Part shown: positions 9,106 to 16,465 of the stretch, piece by piece
Numbering within the stretch: position 1 is the stretch's first letter
How the letters are laid out: every line of letters begins with the position of its first letter
Assembly (NCBI GenBank): GCA_900541785.1
Contig: UQKY01000026.1
Location: 1 to 26,527, forward strand
DNA length: 26,527 bases
Source of the DNA: an uncultured Collinsella sp.
Lineage (GTDB): Bacteria; Actinomycetota; Coriobacteriia; Coriobacteriales; Coriobacteriaceae
Direction: 5' to 3'
Translations under genes and position numbers: made by a program
The notes under the pieces: generated by a model
Databases searched by the model: none
Told to the model about the DNA's origin: nothing
What the model saw: the letters and a program-made list of their open reading frames with translations, nothing else

Positions 9106-12100
9106 ATGGCACAGGGGACGTTTGTGCAGGCGCTCCGGAAAGAGGCGGCGCTGAGCGGCACCTTTATGAAGGGGCGTTCGCTCATGCTCAACGGCGCCGT
9201 GCTGTCGATCGAGGACAGTGGCTCGCGCTTCTCCAAAAACGTGACGGTTGAGGGTGCAGTGCGCGGCTCGCGCGGCGACCTGTACAAGACGCATGTGGAA
9301 CTCGACATGGACGAGCACGAGGTGATCGACTACGACTGCGATTGCCCCGCTGCCTATCGCTACCCCGGCATGTGCAAGCACGCCATCGCCACGGCGCTTG
9401 CGTATCTGGACGCAAGCGGCGCCGAGCCCGTCGAGGGGCTGCGCACACCGGTCCGCACGTTTACGGCGGTGCCCAAGCAAGCCGCGCGTCCTGCGTCTGC
9501 CGCACCGGCGGTCAACCCTAACTTTCCCTTCCCGGCGCCCGTCCCCACGAGCCCGAGCCTCATGAAGGCGCTCTCCGATCTTTCGGACGCTCGCATGGAT
9601 GAGTTGGCGGGCATGCGCCGCAAGCTCGCCGGCACTGTCGACCTCGATGCCCCCAAGGCGGTGTTGGAGCCCTCGCTGGCGCCGTACTACAATCCGCTGT
9701 TTGCCGACCGGTTTAGCTGGGCGCTCGAGCTTCGCATCCGCTGCGGCTCGGTGTCCTACGTGGTCAAGGACATCGACGGCATGGCCGCCGCCTACGTGCG
9801 CGGCGGCACGTTCTCGTACGGCAAAAAGCTCACATTCCTCCATGCGCCCGAGGCCTTTGACGAGGTTTCGGTGCGTCTGCTCGACCTTGTTGTGGCAACG
9901 GTTGTGTATCTGAGCGACATCACGAGTTCGCGTTCGGCGTCGTACGATTTTGCACGCAGCGGCTTTGTCGCCGAGCGCCAGTTGCCGCTGTCCGAGCATG
10001 ACATCGTATACATGCTGGACTTGCTGCGTGGCCGGACCATTTCCTTTGAGCCCGCCTGGTCGCGGGGAACGACGACGCATCGTTCCTACGAGGTAGCGGT
10101 TGAGTTGTCGCCGGTGGGGGAGGACGAGGCCTCGGCAAAACAACCGCCGCTCCTTGCCGCCAAGATCGCGCCGGCGGCCGGTGGCAGCTACGACCTGCGC
10201 CTGCCGGCCGATATGTACTGCTTTGCCTCGGGCGACGTTGCCTATCTGGTCGACACGCACCGCGCGCGCCGCGCCGATGCGGCGTTTGCCCAGCATGCCG
10301 CACCGTTTCTGTCGCGTCTGCTGCCTTGTCGCACGCCGGTCCATATCGCCGCCGAACAGGTGGGCGAATTCTGCCGCATGGCACTGCCCGTGCTGCGCGA
10401 ATACACTGACCTCACCGCTCCCGCCGTGCTCGACACCGTGGCGCCCGAGCCGAGCTTTGCCATGGCAATCGGTGTCGACGACGGGCTTGTGACCTGCAAG
10501 ATTACAGTTGCCTACGGTGACTGGTCGGCAGATCTCTTTAGCCTGGGCGCTCCGGGCAGCCCCTTCGAAGAGCAACGCCCTGGTGTGCCGCCGCGCGACG
10601 AGATAGCAGAGTTTCGCGTTATGGACACGGCGGCCCTGTATTTCGACTTTTACGAGGGCGGCCTGGCGTTTGAGGAGCGCGATGACGAGAGCCTGTTCCA
10701 CTTGCTGACCGAGGGCCTATCTGCCCTGTCCGAGCTGGGCGAGGTCATGCTCAGCGATCGTCTGCGCCAGATTTCGGTGCGCCCTGCGCCCAAGCTTTCG
10801 GTGCGCGCGACCGTCAAGAGTAACCTGCTCGACGTCGAACTGGGCGCGAGCGGCCTTTCAGCGGCAGACCTTGCCATCTATCTGGACTCGTATAAGCGCC
10901 ACCAGACGTTTGCGCGTCTGACGTCCGGCGACATCGTACGCCTGGACGAGGGTGCCCGTGCCGCGTTTGGTCTTGCCGAGGACCTGGGCGTCGATGCCGT
11001 CGATCTGCTCGACGGCGTGTCGCTTCCCGCGTCGAGTACCCTGTTTGTCGATAGCATGCTCGCGCGCACGCCGTCGCTCGAGGCCGATCGCGACGCTGCA
11101 TTCCGTCGCACCGTCGAGCGCTTGGATACGCTCGGCAAGATGGATTTTACGGTGCCAGTCTCGCTCAAGGCCACACTGCGCGGCTATCAGGTCGACGGCT
11201 ACCAGTGGCTCGGCTCGCTCGAGCACCTGGGCCTCGGCGGCATCTTGGCCGACGATATGGGCCTGGGCAAAACATTGCAGATGATCGCACATATCCTGGC
11301 GCGCGTGGAGGCGAGGGACACTAAGCCCACGCTCGTGGTATGTCCTGCGTCGCTTGTGTACAACTGGACCGCCGAGCTGGAGCGCTTTGCGCCTTCGCTC
11401 GATGTGTGTGCCATTGTGGGCGCCAAAGCGCAGCGCCGCGTGCAGATAGCCGGCGCCGACGAGCATAACGTGGTCGTGACATCGTATGACCTCATGCGCC
11501 GCGATATCGACGAGTATGCCGAGCAGGACTTTGCCCGCGTTGTGCTCGACGAGGCCCAGTACATTAAAAACCCGCTCACGCAGGTAGCGCGCGCCGCCAA
11601 GCGCCTGCCGGCCGGCGTGCGCTTTGCCCTGACGGGCACGCCCATCGAAAACCGCCTGTCCGAGCTGTGGAGCATCTTCGACTTTCTGATGCCGGGCCTT
11701 TTGGGGACGCGCGAGTCGTTTGCCAAGCGCTTTGAGAGCCCCGTAGAGCATGCCGAGGGCGATAGTGCCGCTCGCCTGCAGGCGCTCGTGTCGCCGTTTG
11801 TGCTGCGTCGCGTAAAGGAAGACGTGGTGGCCGACCTGCCCGAGAAGATCGAGGACACCGTCATGGCACAACTCACCGGCGAGCAGCGCAAGCTCTACCT
11901 GGCCAACCAGGACCGCATCGCCCAGCAGGTGCAGCACCGCGAGGCATCCGAGTTTAAGAAGGACAAGCTCAAGGTGCTCGCCGAGCTCACCAAGCTGCGC
12001 CAGATCTGCTGCGACCCGCATCTGCACTACGAGGATTACAAGGCGGGGAGCGCCAAGCTCGACGCTTGCATGGAGCTCGTGCACGGTGCGCTCGACGGCG

Positions 12101-12570
12101 GGCACCACATTCTGCTGTTCAGCCAGTTCACGGGCATGCTCGATATCATCGGCAAGCGCCTGGCCAAGGAGGACATCGGCTTTCTTAAGCTCACGGGTGC
12201 ATCGTCCAAGGAAAGCCGCGCCAAGATGGTCGCGCAGTTCCAGGCGGGCGAGGTTCCGGTGTTTCTGATCTCGCTCAAGGCGGGCGGCGTGGGCCTCAAC
12301 CTGACGGCGGCCGACGTGGTCATTCACTACGACCCGTGGTGGAACGTGGCCGCGCAGGACCAGGCGACCGACCGCGCGCACCGTATTGGCCAGCAACATA
12401 CCGTGACCGTGTACAAGCTCATCGCCAAGGACACGATCGAGGAACGCATTATGCAGATGCAGGAGTCCAAGCGTGACCTGGTCAACAGCGTGCTCGGCGG
12501 CGACGGCATCTCCTCGGCGCTGTTTACCCGCGAGGATGTTCTGGCGCTGCTCGGCGGCGACGGGCGCTAA
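9106..12570 (+). CDS. SWIM zinc-finger SNF2-family helicase (Swi2/Snf2 DNA translocase)
   Basis: This 1154-residue protein starts at ATG 9106, four bases after GGAGGA (9096-9101); the earlier TTG and GTG codons overlap that site. The N-terminus holds a SWIM zinc finger, Cys78-x-Cys80 ... Cys90-x-His92, a predicted DNA or protein binding element. A long SNF2-associated middle region follows, then the ATPase: DDMGLGKTLQMI (Lys722), DEAQYIKN (Asp815-Glu816), LTGTPIENRLSELWSIFDFL and LRRVKEDVVADLP. The C-terminal helicase lobe has LLFSQFTGMLDII, SLKAGGVGLNLTAADVV and QATDRAHRIGQ (near 1086). Bacterial members are thought to move along DNA and remodel protein-DNA complexes or transcription complexes; the substrate here is unknown. 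In Bacillus the SWIM and SNF2 parts are encoded separately (YwqB/YwqA, from memory), whereas here they are fused. No partner gene is adjacent. Confidence 0.93.
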   Translation: MAQGTFVQALRKEAALSGTFMKGRSLMLNGAVLSIEDSGSRFSKNVTVEGAVRGSRGDLYKTHVELDMDEHEVIDYDCDCPAAYRYPGMCKHAIATALAYLDASGAEPVEGLRTPVRTFTAVPKQAARPASAAPAVNPNFPFPAPVPTSPSLMKALSDLSDARMDELAGMRRKLAGTVDLDAPKAVLEPSLAPYYNPLFADRFSWALELRIRCGSVSYVVKDIDGMAAAYVRGGTFSYGKKLTFLHAPEAFDEVSVRLLDLVVATVVYLSDITSSRSASYDFARSGFVAERQLPLSEHDIVYMLDLLRGRTISFEPAWSRGTTTHRSYEVAVELSPVGEDEASAKQPPLLAAKIAPAAGGSYDLRLPADMYCFASGDVAYLVDTHRARRADAAFAQHAAPFLSRLLPCRTPVHIAAEQVGEFCRMALPVLREYTDLTAPAVLDTVAPEPSFAMAIGVDDGLVTCKITVAYGDWSADLFSLGAPGSPFEEQRPGVPPRDEIAEFRVMDTAALYFDFYEGGLAFEERDDESLFHLLTEGLSALSELGEVMLSDRLRQISVRPAPKLSVRATVKSNLLDVELGASGLSAADLAIYLDSYKRHQTFARLTSGDIVRLDEGARAAFGLAEDLGVDAVDLLDGVSLPASSTLFVDSMLARTPSLEADRDAAFRRTVERLDTLGKMDFTVPVSLKATLRGYQVDGYQWLGSLEHLGLGGILADDMGLGKTLQMIAHILARVEARDTKPTLVVCPASLVYNWTAELERFAPSLDVCAIVGAKAQRRVQIAGADEHNVVVTSYDLMRRDIDEYAEQDFARVVLDEAQYIKNPLTQVARAAKRLPAGVRFALTGTPIENRLSELWSIFDFLMPGLLGTRESFAKRFESPVEHAEGDSAARLQALVSPFVLRRVKEDVVADLPEKIEDTVMAQLTGEQRKLYLANQDRIAQQVQHREASEFKKDKLKVLAELTKLRQICCDPHLHYEDYKAGSAKLDACMELVHGALDGGHHILLFSQFTGMLDIIGKRLAKEDIGFLKLTGASSKESRAKMVAQFQAGEVPVFLISLKAGGVGLNLTAADVVIHYDPWWNVAAQDQATDRAHRIGQQHTVTVYKLIAKDTIEERIMQMQESKRDLVNSVLGGDGISSALFTREDVLALLGGDGR

Positions 12571-12654
12571 CCCGCTCGGGTAGGGCCGCCGGGGCGGATA
12601 GCCCGCGCTGTCCCATCGTCCCCACCCGTTATGTGTTCATTTGCCATGCCGTGG

Positions 12655-12686
12655 ATGGTTCGCCTGCCTTTGGGCATAAGAACCAT
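12655..12686. promoter_or_regulatory. Short inverted repeat upstream of the superoxide reductase gene
   Basis: ATGGTTC (12655-12661) and GAACCAT (12680-12686) form 7-bp arms 18 bases apart, 35-66 bases before the start codon. The position suits an operator or a leader hairpin, but 7-bp arms can arise by chance and no regulator is known here. Confidence 0.2.
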
Positions 12687-12720
12687 CGAGAACATCGGCA
12701 CATCAGCAAAGGAGAACATC

Positions 12721-13083
12721 ATGGCGAAATTCTTTAAGGACCCCGACGGCAAGCTCATTGCCGCCCTTGGCAACGACGTTGCAACCCCTGCCGGCTGCAC
12801 GGAGCTGACCGCGAACACCGAGGACGCGGCGCACGAAAAGCACGTGCCGGTCGTTGAGAGCGAGCGCGACGGTCACGTGATCCGTGCGCGTGTGGGCTCG
12901 GTCGAGCATCCTATGGTGCCCGAGCACTACATCGAGTGGATCGCCCTTGAGGCCGAAGGTCGTCTGGAGGTCCATTACCTCCAGCCCGGCATGAAGCCCG
13001 CGACGTTTTTTGCCGGCGGTTCCAAGACCGGTACCGTCTATGCCTATTGCAACCTGCACGGGCTGTGGTCCGCGACGTTCTAG
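12721..13083 (+). CDS. dfx: Superoxide reductase (desulfoferrodoxin family) lacking iron centre I
   Basis: This 120-residue cytoplasmic protein reduces superoxide to hydrogen peroxide without making oxygen, a defence typical of anaerobes. The catalytic centre II ligands are all present: His41 in the HEKH motif (preceded by Glu39-Lys40), His63 in HPM, His69 in EHYIEW, then Cys110 and His113 in YCNLHGLW. The N-terminus corresponds to the desulforedoxin-like domain of two-iron desulfoferrodoxins, but the CxxC pair is missing (MAKFFKDPDGKLIAAL) and only one cysteine of the second pair survives (AGCTEL, Cys26). Centre I therefore cannot form and this should be a one-iron enzyme. The start is ATG 12721, preceded by AAAGGAG ending 7 bases upstream. 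The gene seems monocistronic, with a terminator-like hairpin downstream. Confidence 0.93.
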   Translation: MAKFFKDPDGKLIAALGNDVATPAGCTELTANTEDAAHEKHVPVVESERDGHVIRARVGSVEHPMVPEHYIEWIALEAEGRLEVHYLQPGMKPATFFAGGSKTGTVYAYCNLHGLWSATF

Positions 13084-13128
13084 GAGCGCGCCCCCGCTCG
13101 GGGTATCATAGCTAGCATATGCACATGC

Positions 13129-13162
13129 AAGCGCCGACTGCGTCATGCGGCCGGCGCTTTTA
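13129..13162 (+). terminator. Rho-independent terminator after the superoxide reductase gene
   Basis: AAGCGCCG (13129-13136) pairs with CGGCGCTT (13152-13159), followed by a short T-run continuing to 13160. The 15-base loop and short T-run make it moderate rather than strong. Confidence 0.55.
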
Positions 13163-13200
13163 CTGCGACAACGATGGTTTACGACGGAAAGGGCTGAGCC

Positions 13201-15186
13201 ATGAAGCTCGCACTTGCACAGATCGATATGCGCCTGGGTGATATTGAGGGTATCTGCGGTCGCATCGAGGACCAGGCGCGCCTGGCCCATGAGCGCGGTG
13301 CGCGCGTGCTGTGCGTGCCGGCTCCGCTCTTTATGGGAGCCCTGCCCGGCGGCCTGGTGGGCGCTGCCGACTTTGAGCACGACATACTTGCCGGCTTGAC
13401 CGGTGTCGCCGAGCGTATCCAAGAACTCGATATGATTTGCATCGTGCCCGCGGCAGTTTCGTTTGAGGGCCAGCCCCTGCTCGACTACATGATGCTCAAG
13501 GACGGCCATGTGGTGCCGGCCCGTTCGAGCATTGCCCTGCAGCGCGGTGGGAACGGCGATGCCCGTTGGGCGCCGCCGGTGTTTGACGTGGACGGCGTGC
13601 GCATCGCCGTGATCTTCGACTTGGACCGCGAGCTCGAGATGCTGCCGACCGGCGTCGACCTCATCGCCTATTTCCAGTTCAACGCGTTTGATATGACCGA
13701 CCGCGAGACGGCCGCCATTGCCGCCGTTCGCAGTGGTGCCTATCGCAAGATTGCGTCCAAGCGCAGCGTATGGTTTGCCTGCATGGCGCCGGTCGGTGCC
13801 TATGACGAGTCGGTGTATACCGGCGGGTCGTTTGTGCTCGACGATTGCGGGCGCGTGGTGGCCCAAGCGCCGTGCTTTGAGGAGAGCCTGTTGGTTCAGG
13901 AGATTCAGCGCGGTGTGATGCTCGATGCCTTGGAGGACCACGAGCTGCCCGAGTTTCGTTCCGAGGAGTGGTTGTGGCAGGCGCTGGTGCTCGCTGTGCG
14001 CGATAACGCCCGAGCCCATGGTACGTCGCGCGCCGTGGTGGCGCTCGAGGGCGATCTGCCGTCGTCTTTGCTTGCGGCGCTGGCTGTCGATGCATTGGGC
14101 TCGCGCAACGTGATCGGCCTGGTGCTGGACCGCAACCGCATCTTTACGCCGGCGCAGGAAGAGGCCGAGGCCGCCCGCTGCGCCGCCGTTCGCGCGATTG
14201 CCGAGCGCCTGCATATTCGCACGGTTGAGCGCGATGCGCCGGATGCGGCGCGCGTACTCGACCGCGATGTGTCGGCGGGCGATGCCGAGCGTCTGCGCTC
14301 GCGTACGTTGGGCCTCATGTTGGAGGACACGGCGCTCGAGCTGGGCGCGATGGCTCTGAGTCCGCTTTCCAAGACCGAGTACGCGTTGGCGGCACCGGCA
14401 CTTTGTGGTGGCTACCAGGGCGATTACGCGCCCTTTGGCGATGTGTATCTGTCGACGCTTGAGTTTGTGGCGCGTGTGCGCAACCGTACGTCTGCTGTGG
14501 TGCCCCAAGAGCTCGTGACGCTCAACGCGGTGGAAGATTGCATGGAGCGCGTACTGGCGCGGGCGCTCTCGACGCTCGACGGTCCGGTCGACATGCTCGA
14601 TCGCGCGGCGCAGCTGCTCGGTGGACTCGAGCCGGGCGAGGTCGATGGCACGCTCGAGGCGCACGTGGACCGCAACCGACCTTTCGACGACATCCCGATG
14701 TCCGCCGGCAAGCCCGAGGCTTGCTCGCTGCTGCTGATGCTTGTGCGTCAGGGCGAGGCCGCCCGCCGCATGCTGCCGACGGCGCCGATCGTCTCGGCCC
14801 GTTCGTTTGTCGAGCGCGCCTGGCCGTACATGCTCGCGTGGTCCGACCTGGGACTGAGCGGCAAGGAACGCATGACGGTCGATGCGCTGGCGCGCGCCGA
14901 GGTGAACCGCTTTGCCGACGAGGATACAAGCGAGCGCATGCGTGGTGAGATGATGGGCATACTGGGTGACCTGTTGGGTATTTCGCCCGAGCAGATGGAG
15001 GAGCTGCGCTCCGAGGACGGCCAGCGCCGCCTGCACGAGGGCATGAAGAAGTTTGAGGGCGAGGTCCAGGACGCCATCGATAAGATGATGGGCGGCCAGG
15101 GTGGTCCGCAGGGTGGGCCCCAGGGCACGCCGATGCCGCAACCGCCGATGGATCCCCGACAGTTCCCATTCTTTAGCCAAAACTAA
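13201..15186 (+). CDS. NAD synthetase-like protein with degenerate glutaminase and synthetase sites (probable pseudoenzyme)
   Basis: The 661-residue protein follows the layout of glutamine-dependent NAD synthetase (NadE): an N-terminal nitrilase-like domain (about 1-245), then an ATP-pyrophosphatase-like domain (about 250-470). The fold signature is clear (ALAQIDMRLGDIEG; AALAVDALG; KTEYAL; GDYAPFGDVYLSTLEFVARV), but the active sites are gone. The nitrilase glutamate in the usual PEL motif is Ala41 (VPAPL). The catalytic cysteine of ICEDLW is replaced in VIFDLDRE (Phe139). The ATP-binding SGGxDSS loop reads EGDLPSS (283-289). The normal GTGNKSE segment reads LSPLSKTE. The C-terminus adds about 110-120 residues ending in a Gly/Gln/Pro-rich tail (GGQGGPQGGPQG). 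Probably not an active NAD synthetase; a scaffold or regulatory role is inference. An active nadE should exist elsewhere. It ends 137 bases before ruvC. Confidence 0.8.
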   Translation: MKLALAQIDMRLGDIEGICGRIEDQARLAHERGARVLCVPAPLFMGALPGGLVGAADFEHDILAGLTGVAERIQELDMICIVPAAVSFEGQPLLDYMMLKDGHVVPARSSIALQRGGNGDARWAPPVFDVDGVRIAVIFDLDRELEMLPTGVDLIAYFQFNAFDMTDRETAAIAAVRSGAYRKIASKRSVWFACMAPVGAYDESVYTGGSFVLDDCGRVVAQAPCFEESLLVQEIQRGVMLDALEDHELPEFRSEEWLWQALVLAVRDNARAHGTSRAVVALEGDLPSSLLAALAVDALGSRNVIGLVLDRNRIFTPAQEEAEAARCAAVRAIAERLHIRTVERDAPDAARVLDRDVSAGDAERLRSRTLGLMLEDTALELGAMALSPLSKTEYALAAPALCGGYQGDYAPFGDVYLSTLEFVARVRNRTSAVVPQELVTLNAVEDCMERVLARALSTLDGPVDMLDRAAQLLGGLEPGEVDGTLEAHVDRNRPFDDIPMSAGKPEACSLLLMLVRQGEAARRMLPTAPIVSARSFVERAWPYMLAWSDLGLSGKERMTVDALARAEVNRFADEDTSERMRGEMMGILGDLLGISPEQMEELRSEDGQRRLHEGMKKFEGEVQDAIDKMMGGQGGPQGGPQGTPMPQPPMDPRQFPFFSQN

Positions 15187-15255
15187 CTATGGGATGGGAT
15201 TCGCTCCCAACCCCGATACTTCAACTAAGCACCTCGGCCCTGTTGTGTTATTCTA

Positions 15256-15267
15256 GAACAGACGTTC
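15256..15267. promoter_or_regulatory. LexA (SOS) box upstream of ruvCAB
   Basis: GAAC-AGAC-GTTC is a perfect match to the GAAC-N4-GTTC core of the Gram-positive and actinobacterial LexA operator. It lies 57 bases before the ruvC start and directly after a -10-like TATTCT (15249-15254), so a bound repressor would block transcription. ruv genes are SOS-regulated in many bacteria, which supports the call. The eight fixed bases alone would be expected by chance less than once in a window this size. Confidence 0.65.
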
Positions 15268-15310
15268 GTGAATAGTGCGCGGGGCCTTGTCTCGCGCCGA
15301 GCTAGTGGCG

Positions 15311-15318
15311 AGGGGAGG
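15311..15318 (+). promoter_or_regulatory. Ribosome-binding site deciding the TTG start of ruvC
   Basis: AGGGGAGG lies five bases before TTG 15324. The TTG places the catalytic Asp at residue 7 (VILGIDPG), exactly as in other RuvC proteins, so this rare start codon is well supported. Confidence 0.75.
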
Positions 15319-15323
15319 TCGGC

Positions 15324-15845
15324 TTGGTTATTTTGGGTATCGACCCCGGTTTGGCCCATACGGGTTGGGGGATTATCGAGGAGCGGCGCGGCGAGGTTCG
15401 CTGCCGTGCCTACGGTTGTATCGAGACCAGCGCGGGCAGTCCGCTCGCGGTGCGCCTGTCGCATATCGCCCGCGACCTCAAGGGTGTCGTGGAGCGTTAT
15501 CGACCCGATACCGCTGCTATCGAGAGTATTTACTTTGGCGCCAACGTTCGCTCGGCCATCCCCACGGCGCATGCCCGCGGTGCTGCACTCGTGGCGCTTT
15601 CGGAATGCGCGCTCGAGATTGGCGAATACACGCCCATGCAGATCAAACAGGCTGTGGTGGGCACCGGCGCCGCGGACAAGCGGCAGGTCGCCTACATGGT
15701 ACGCACGCTCACACAGCTCGATCACGACCCGCATCCCGACCACGCCGCCGATGCCCTGGCTTGCGCCATCTGCCACGTAAACCTCAGCCGCACCCGAGCG
15801 CTTACCGGTGGCGAGTTCTATCAACAGAGAGGAACCGGATACTGA
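15324..15845 (+). CDS. ruvC: Holliday junction endodeoxyribonuclease RuvC
   Basis: This 173-residue RNase H-fold nuclease cuts Holliday junctions symmetrically, working with the RuvAB motor in the late steps of recombination. Catalytic residues are visible: Asp7 in GIDPG, Glu67 in AAIESIYFG, and His140 plus Asp143 in HPDHAADALACA. This is the same Asp-Glu-His-Asp set as in Thermus RuvC. FGANVRSAI and the ADKRQVAYMV segment are also family features. The start is TTG with a strong ribosome-binding site. The stop TGA overlaps the ruvA ATG by one base (TGATG), so translation is coupled. The upstream LexA box predicts damage induction of the whole operon. Confidence 0.95.
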   Translation: MVILGIDPGLAHTGWGIIEERRGEVRCRAYGCIETSAGSPLAVRLSHIARDLKGVVERYRPDTAAIESIYFGANVRSAIPTAHARGAALVALSECALEIGEYTPMQIKQAVVGTGAADKRQVAYMVRTLTQLDHDPHPDHAADALACAICHVNLSRTRALTGGEFYQQRGTGY

Positions 15846-16465
15846 TGATTTCCCAGCTCCATGGAACGCTTGTCGAGGCCACGATGAGCTCGGCCGTCGT
15901 CGATGTGTCGGGTGTGGGCTTTGAGCTCGGTATTTCGGGCAGCACTGCCGCCACGCTGCCTACACCCGGCGGCGAGGTTCGCCTCTACACGCGCATGCAG
16001 GTGCGTGAGGACGCCATGACGCTCTTTGGTTTTGCCTCCAAGGACGAGCGCACGATGTTTGACCGGCTCGTGTCCGTGTCGGGCGTTGGCCCGCGCCTGG
16101 CGCTTGCCGTGCTCTCCACCTATACCGTGGGCCAGCTGTATTCCCTGGTAATGGCCGAGGACGACAAGGGTATGGCCAAGGTTCCCGGTGTGGGCAAAAA
16201 GACAGCGCAGCGTCTGATTCTGGAGCTCAAGAGCACCTTTGCCAAGGACAAGGGCTTTGTGCCGGTCGACGTGATTCCCGGCCAGGTTGCGATGCCGGTC
16301 CCCGCCGCCGCTCCCTCGGCGATCGATGACGCCCGTGCGGCGCTCCTTTCCATGGGCTTTAGCCCGCAGGAGACCGATGTTGCCCTGAGCGGGTATGATG
16401 GGCAGAATATGCGTGTCGAGGATCTGCTCGGCGCGGCGCTTAAGCGACTCGGAATGGATGCGTGA
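15845..16465 (+). CDS. ruvA: Holliday junction branch migration protein RuvA
   Basis: The 206-residue protein binds four-way junctions as a tetramer or octamer and loads RuvB. Domain I is an OB-fold opening with MISQLHGTLVEA and containing TRMQVREDAMTLFGF. Domain II has two helix-hairpin-helix motifs, VSGVGPRLALAVL and VPGVGKKTAQRLILELK. A proline/alanine-rich flexible linker (about 145-158) leads to domain III (DDARAALLSMGFSPQETDVAL), which contacts RuvB. It is joined to ruvC and ruvB by one-base TGATG overlaps. No unusual change is visible. Confidence 0.96.
   Translation: MISQLHGTLVEATMSSAVVDVSGVGFELGISGSTAATLPTPGGEVRLYTRMQVREDAMTLFGFASKDERTMFDRLVSVSGVGPRLALAVLSTYTVGQLYSLVMAEDDKGMAKVPGVGKKTAQRLILELKSTFAKDKGFVPVDVIPGQVAMPVPAAAPSAIDDARAALLSMGFSPQETDVALSGYDGQNMRVEDLLGAALKRLGMDA

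Noticed and set aside
5106..9308. 1400-codon open frame on the minus strand opposite dnaE
   Set aside because: It mirrors dnaE in a GC-rich genome with G/C-ending codons, has no recognisable domain and runs through the 37-bp inverted repeat. It is a shadow of dnaE.
10858..12399. 513-codon minus-strand frame opposite the SNF2 motor (also 2470-3693 opposite addA)
   Set aside because: Antisense compositional artefacts; the plus-strand proteins have unambiguous conserved motifs throughout.
12703..15180. 825-codon minus-strand open frame opposite the superoxide reductase and NAD synthetase-like genes
   Set aside because: It crosses two real genes and their gap, is rich in His/Arg typical of antisense frames, and has no motif or ribosome-binding site.
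13201..15186. Plain annotation as a functional NAD synthetase
   Set aside because: The ATP-binding loop, the nitrilase Glu and Cys positions and the GTGNKSE segment are all substituted, so activity cannot be claimed.
16462..16464. GTG start for ruvB one codon upstream of ATG 16465
   Set aside because: The ATG gives the usual one-base TGATG coupling, as at the ruvC-ruvA junction; the GTG is possible but not preferred.
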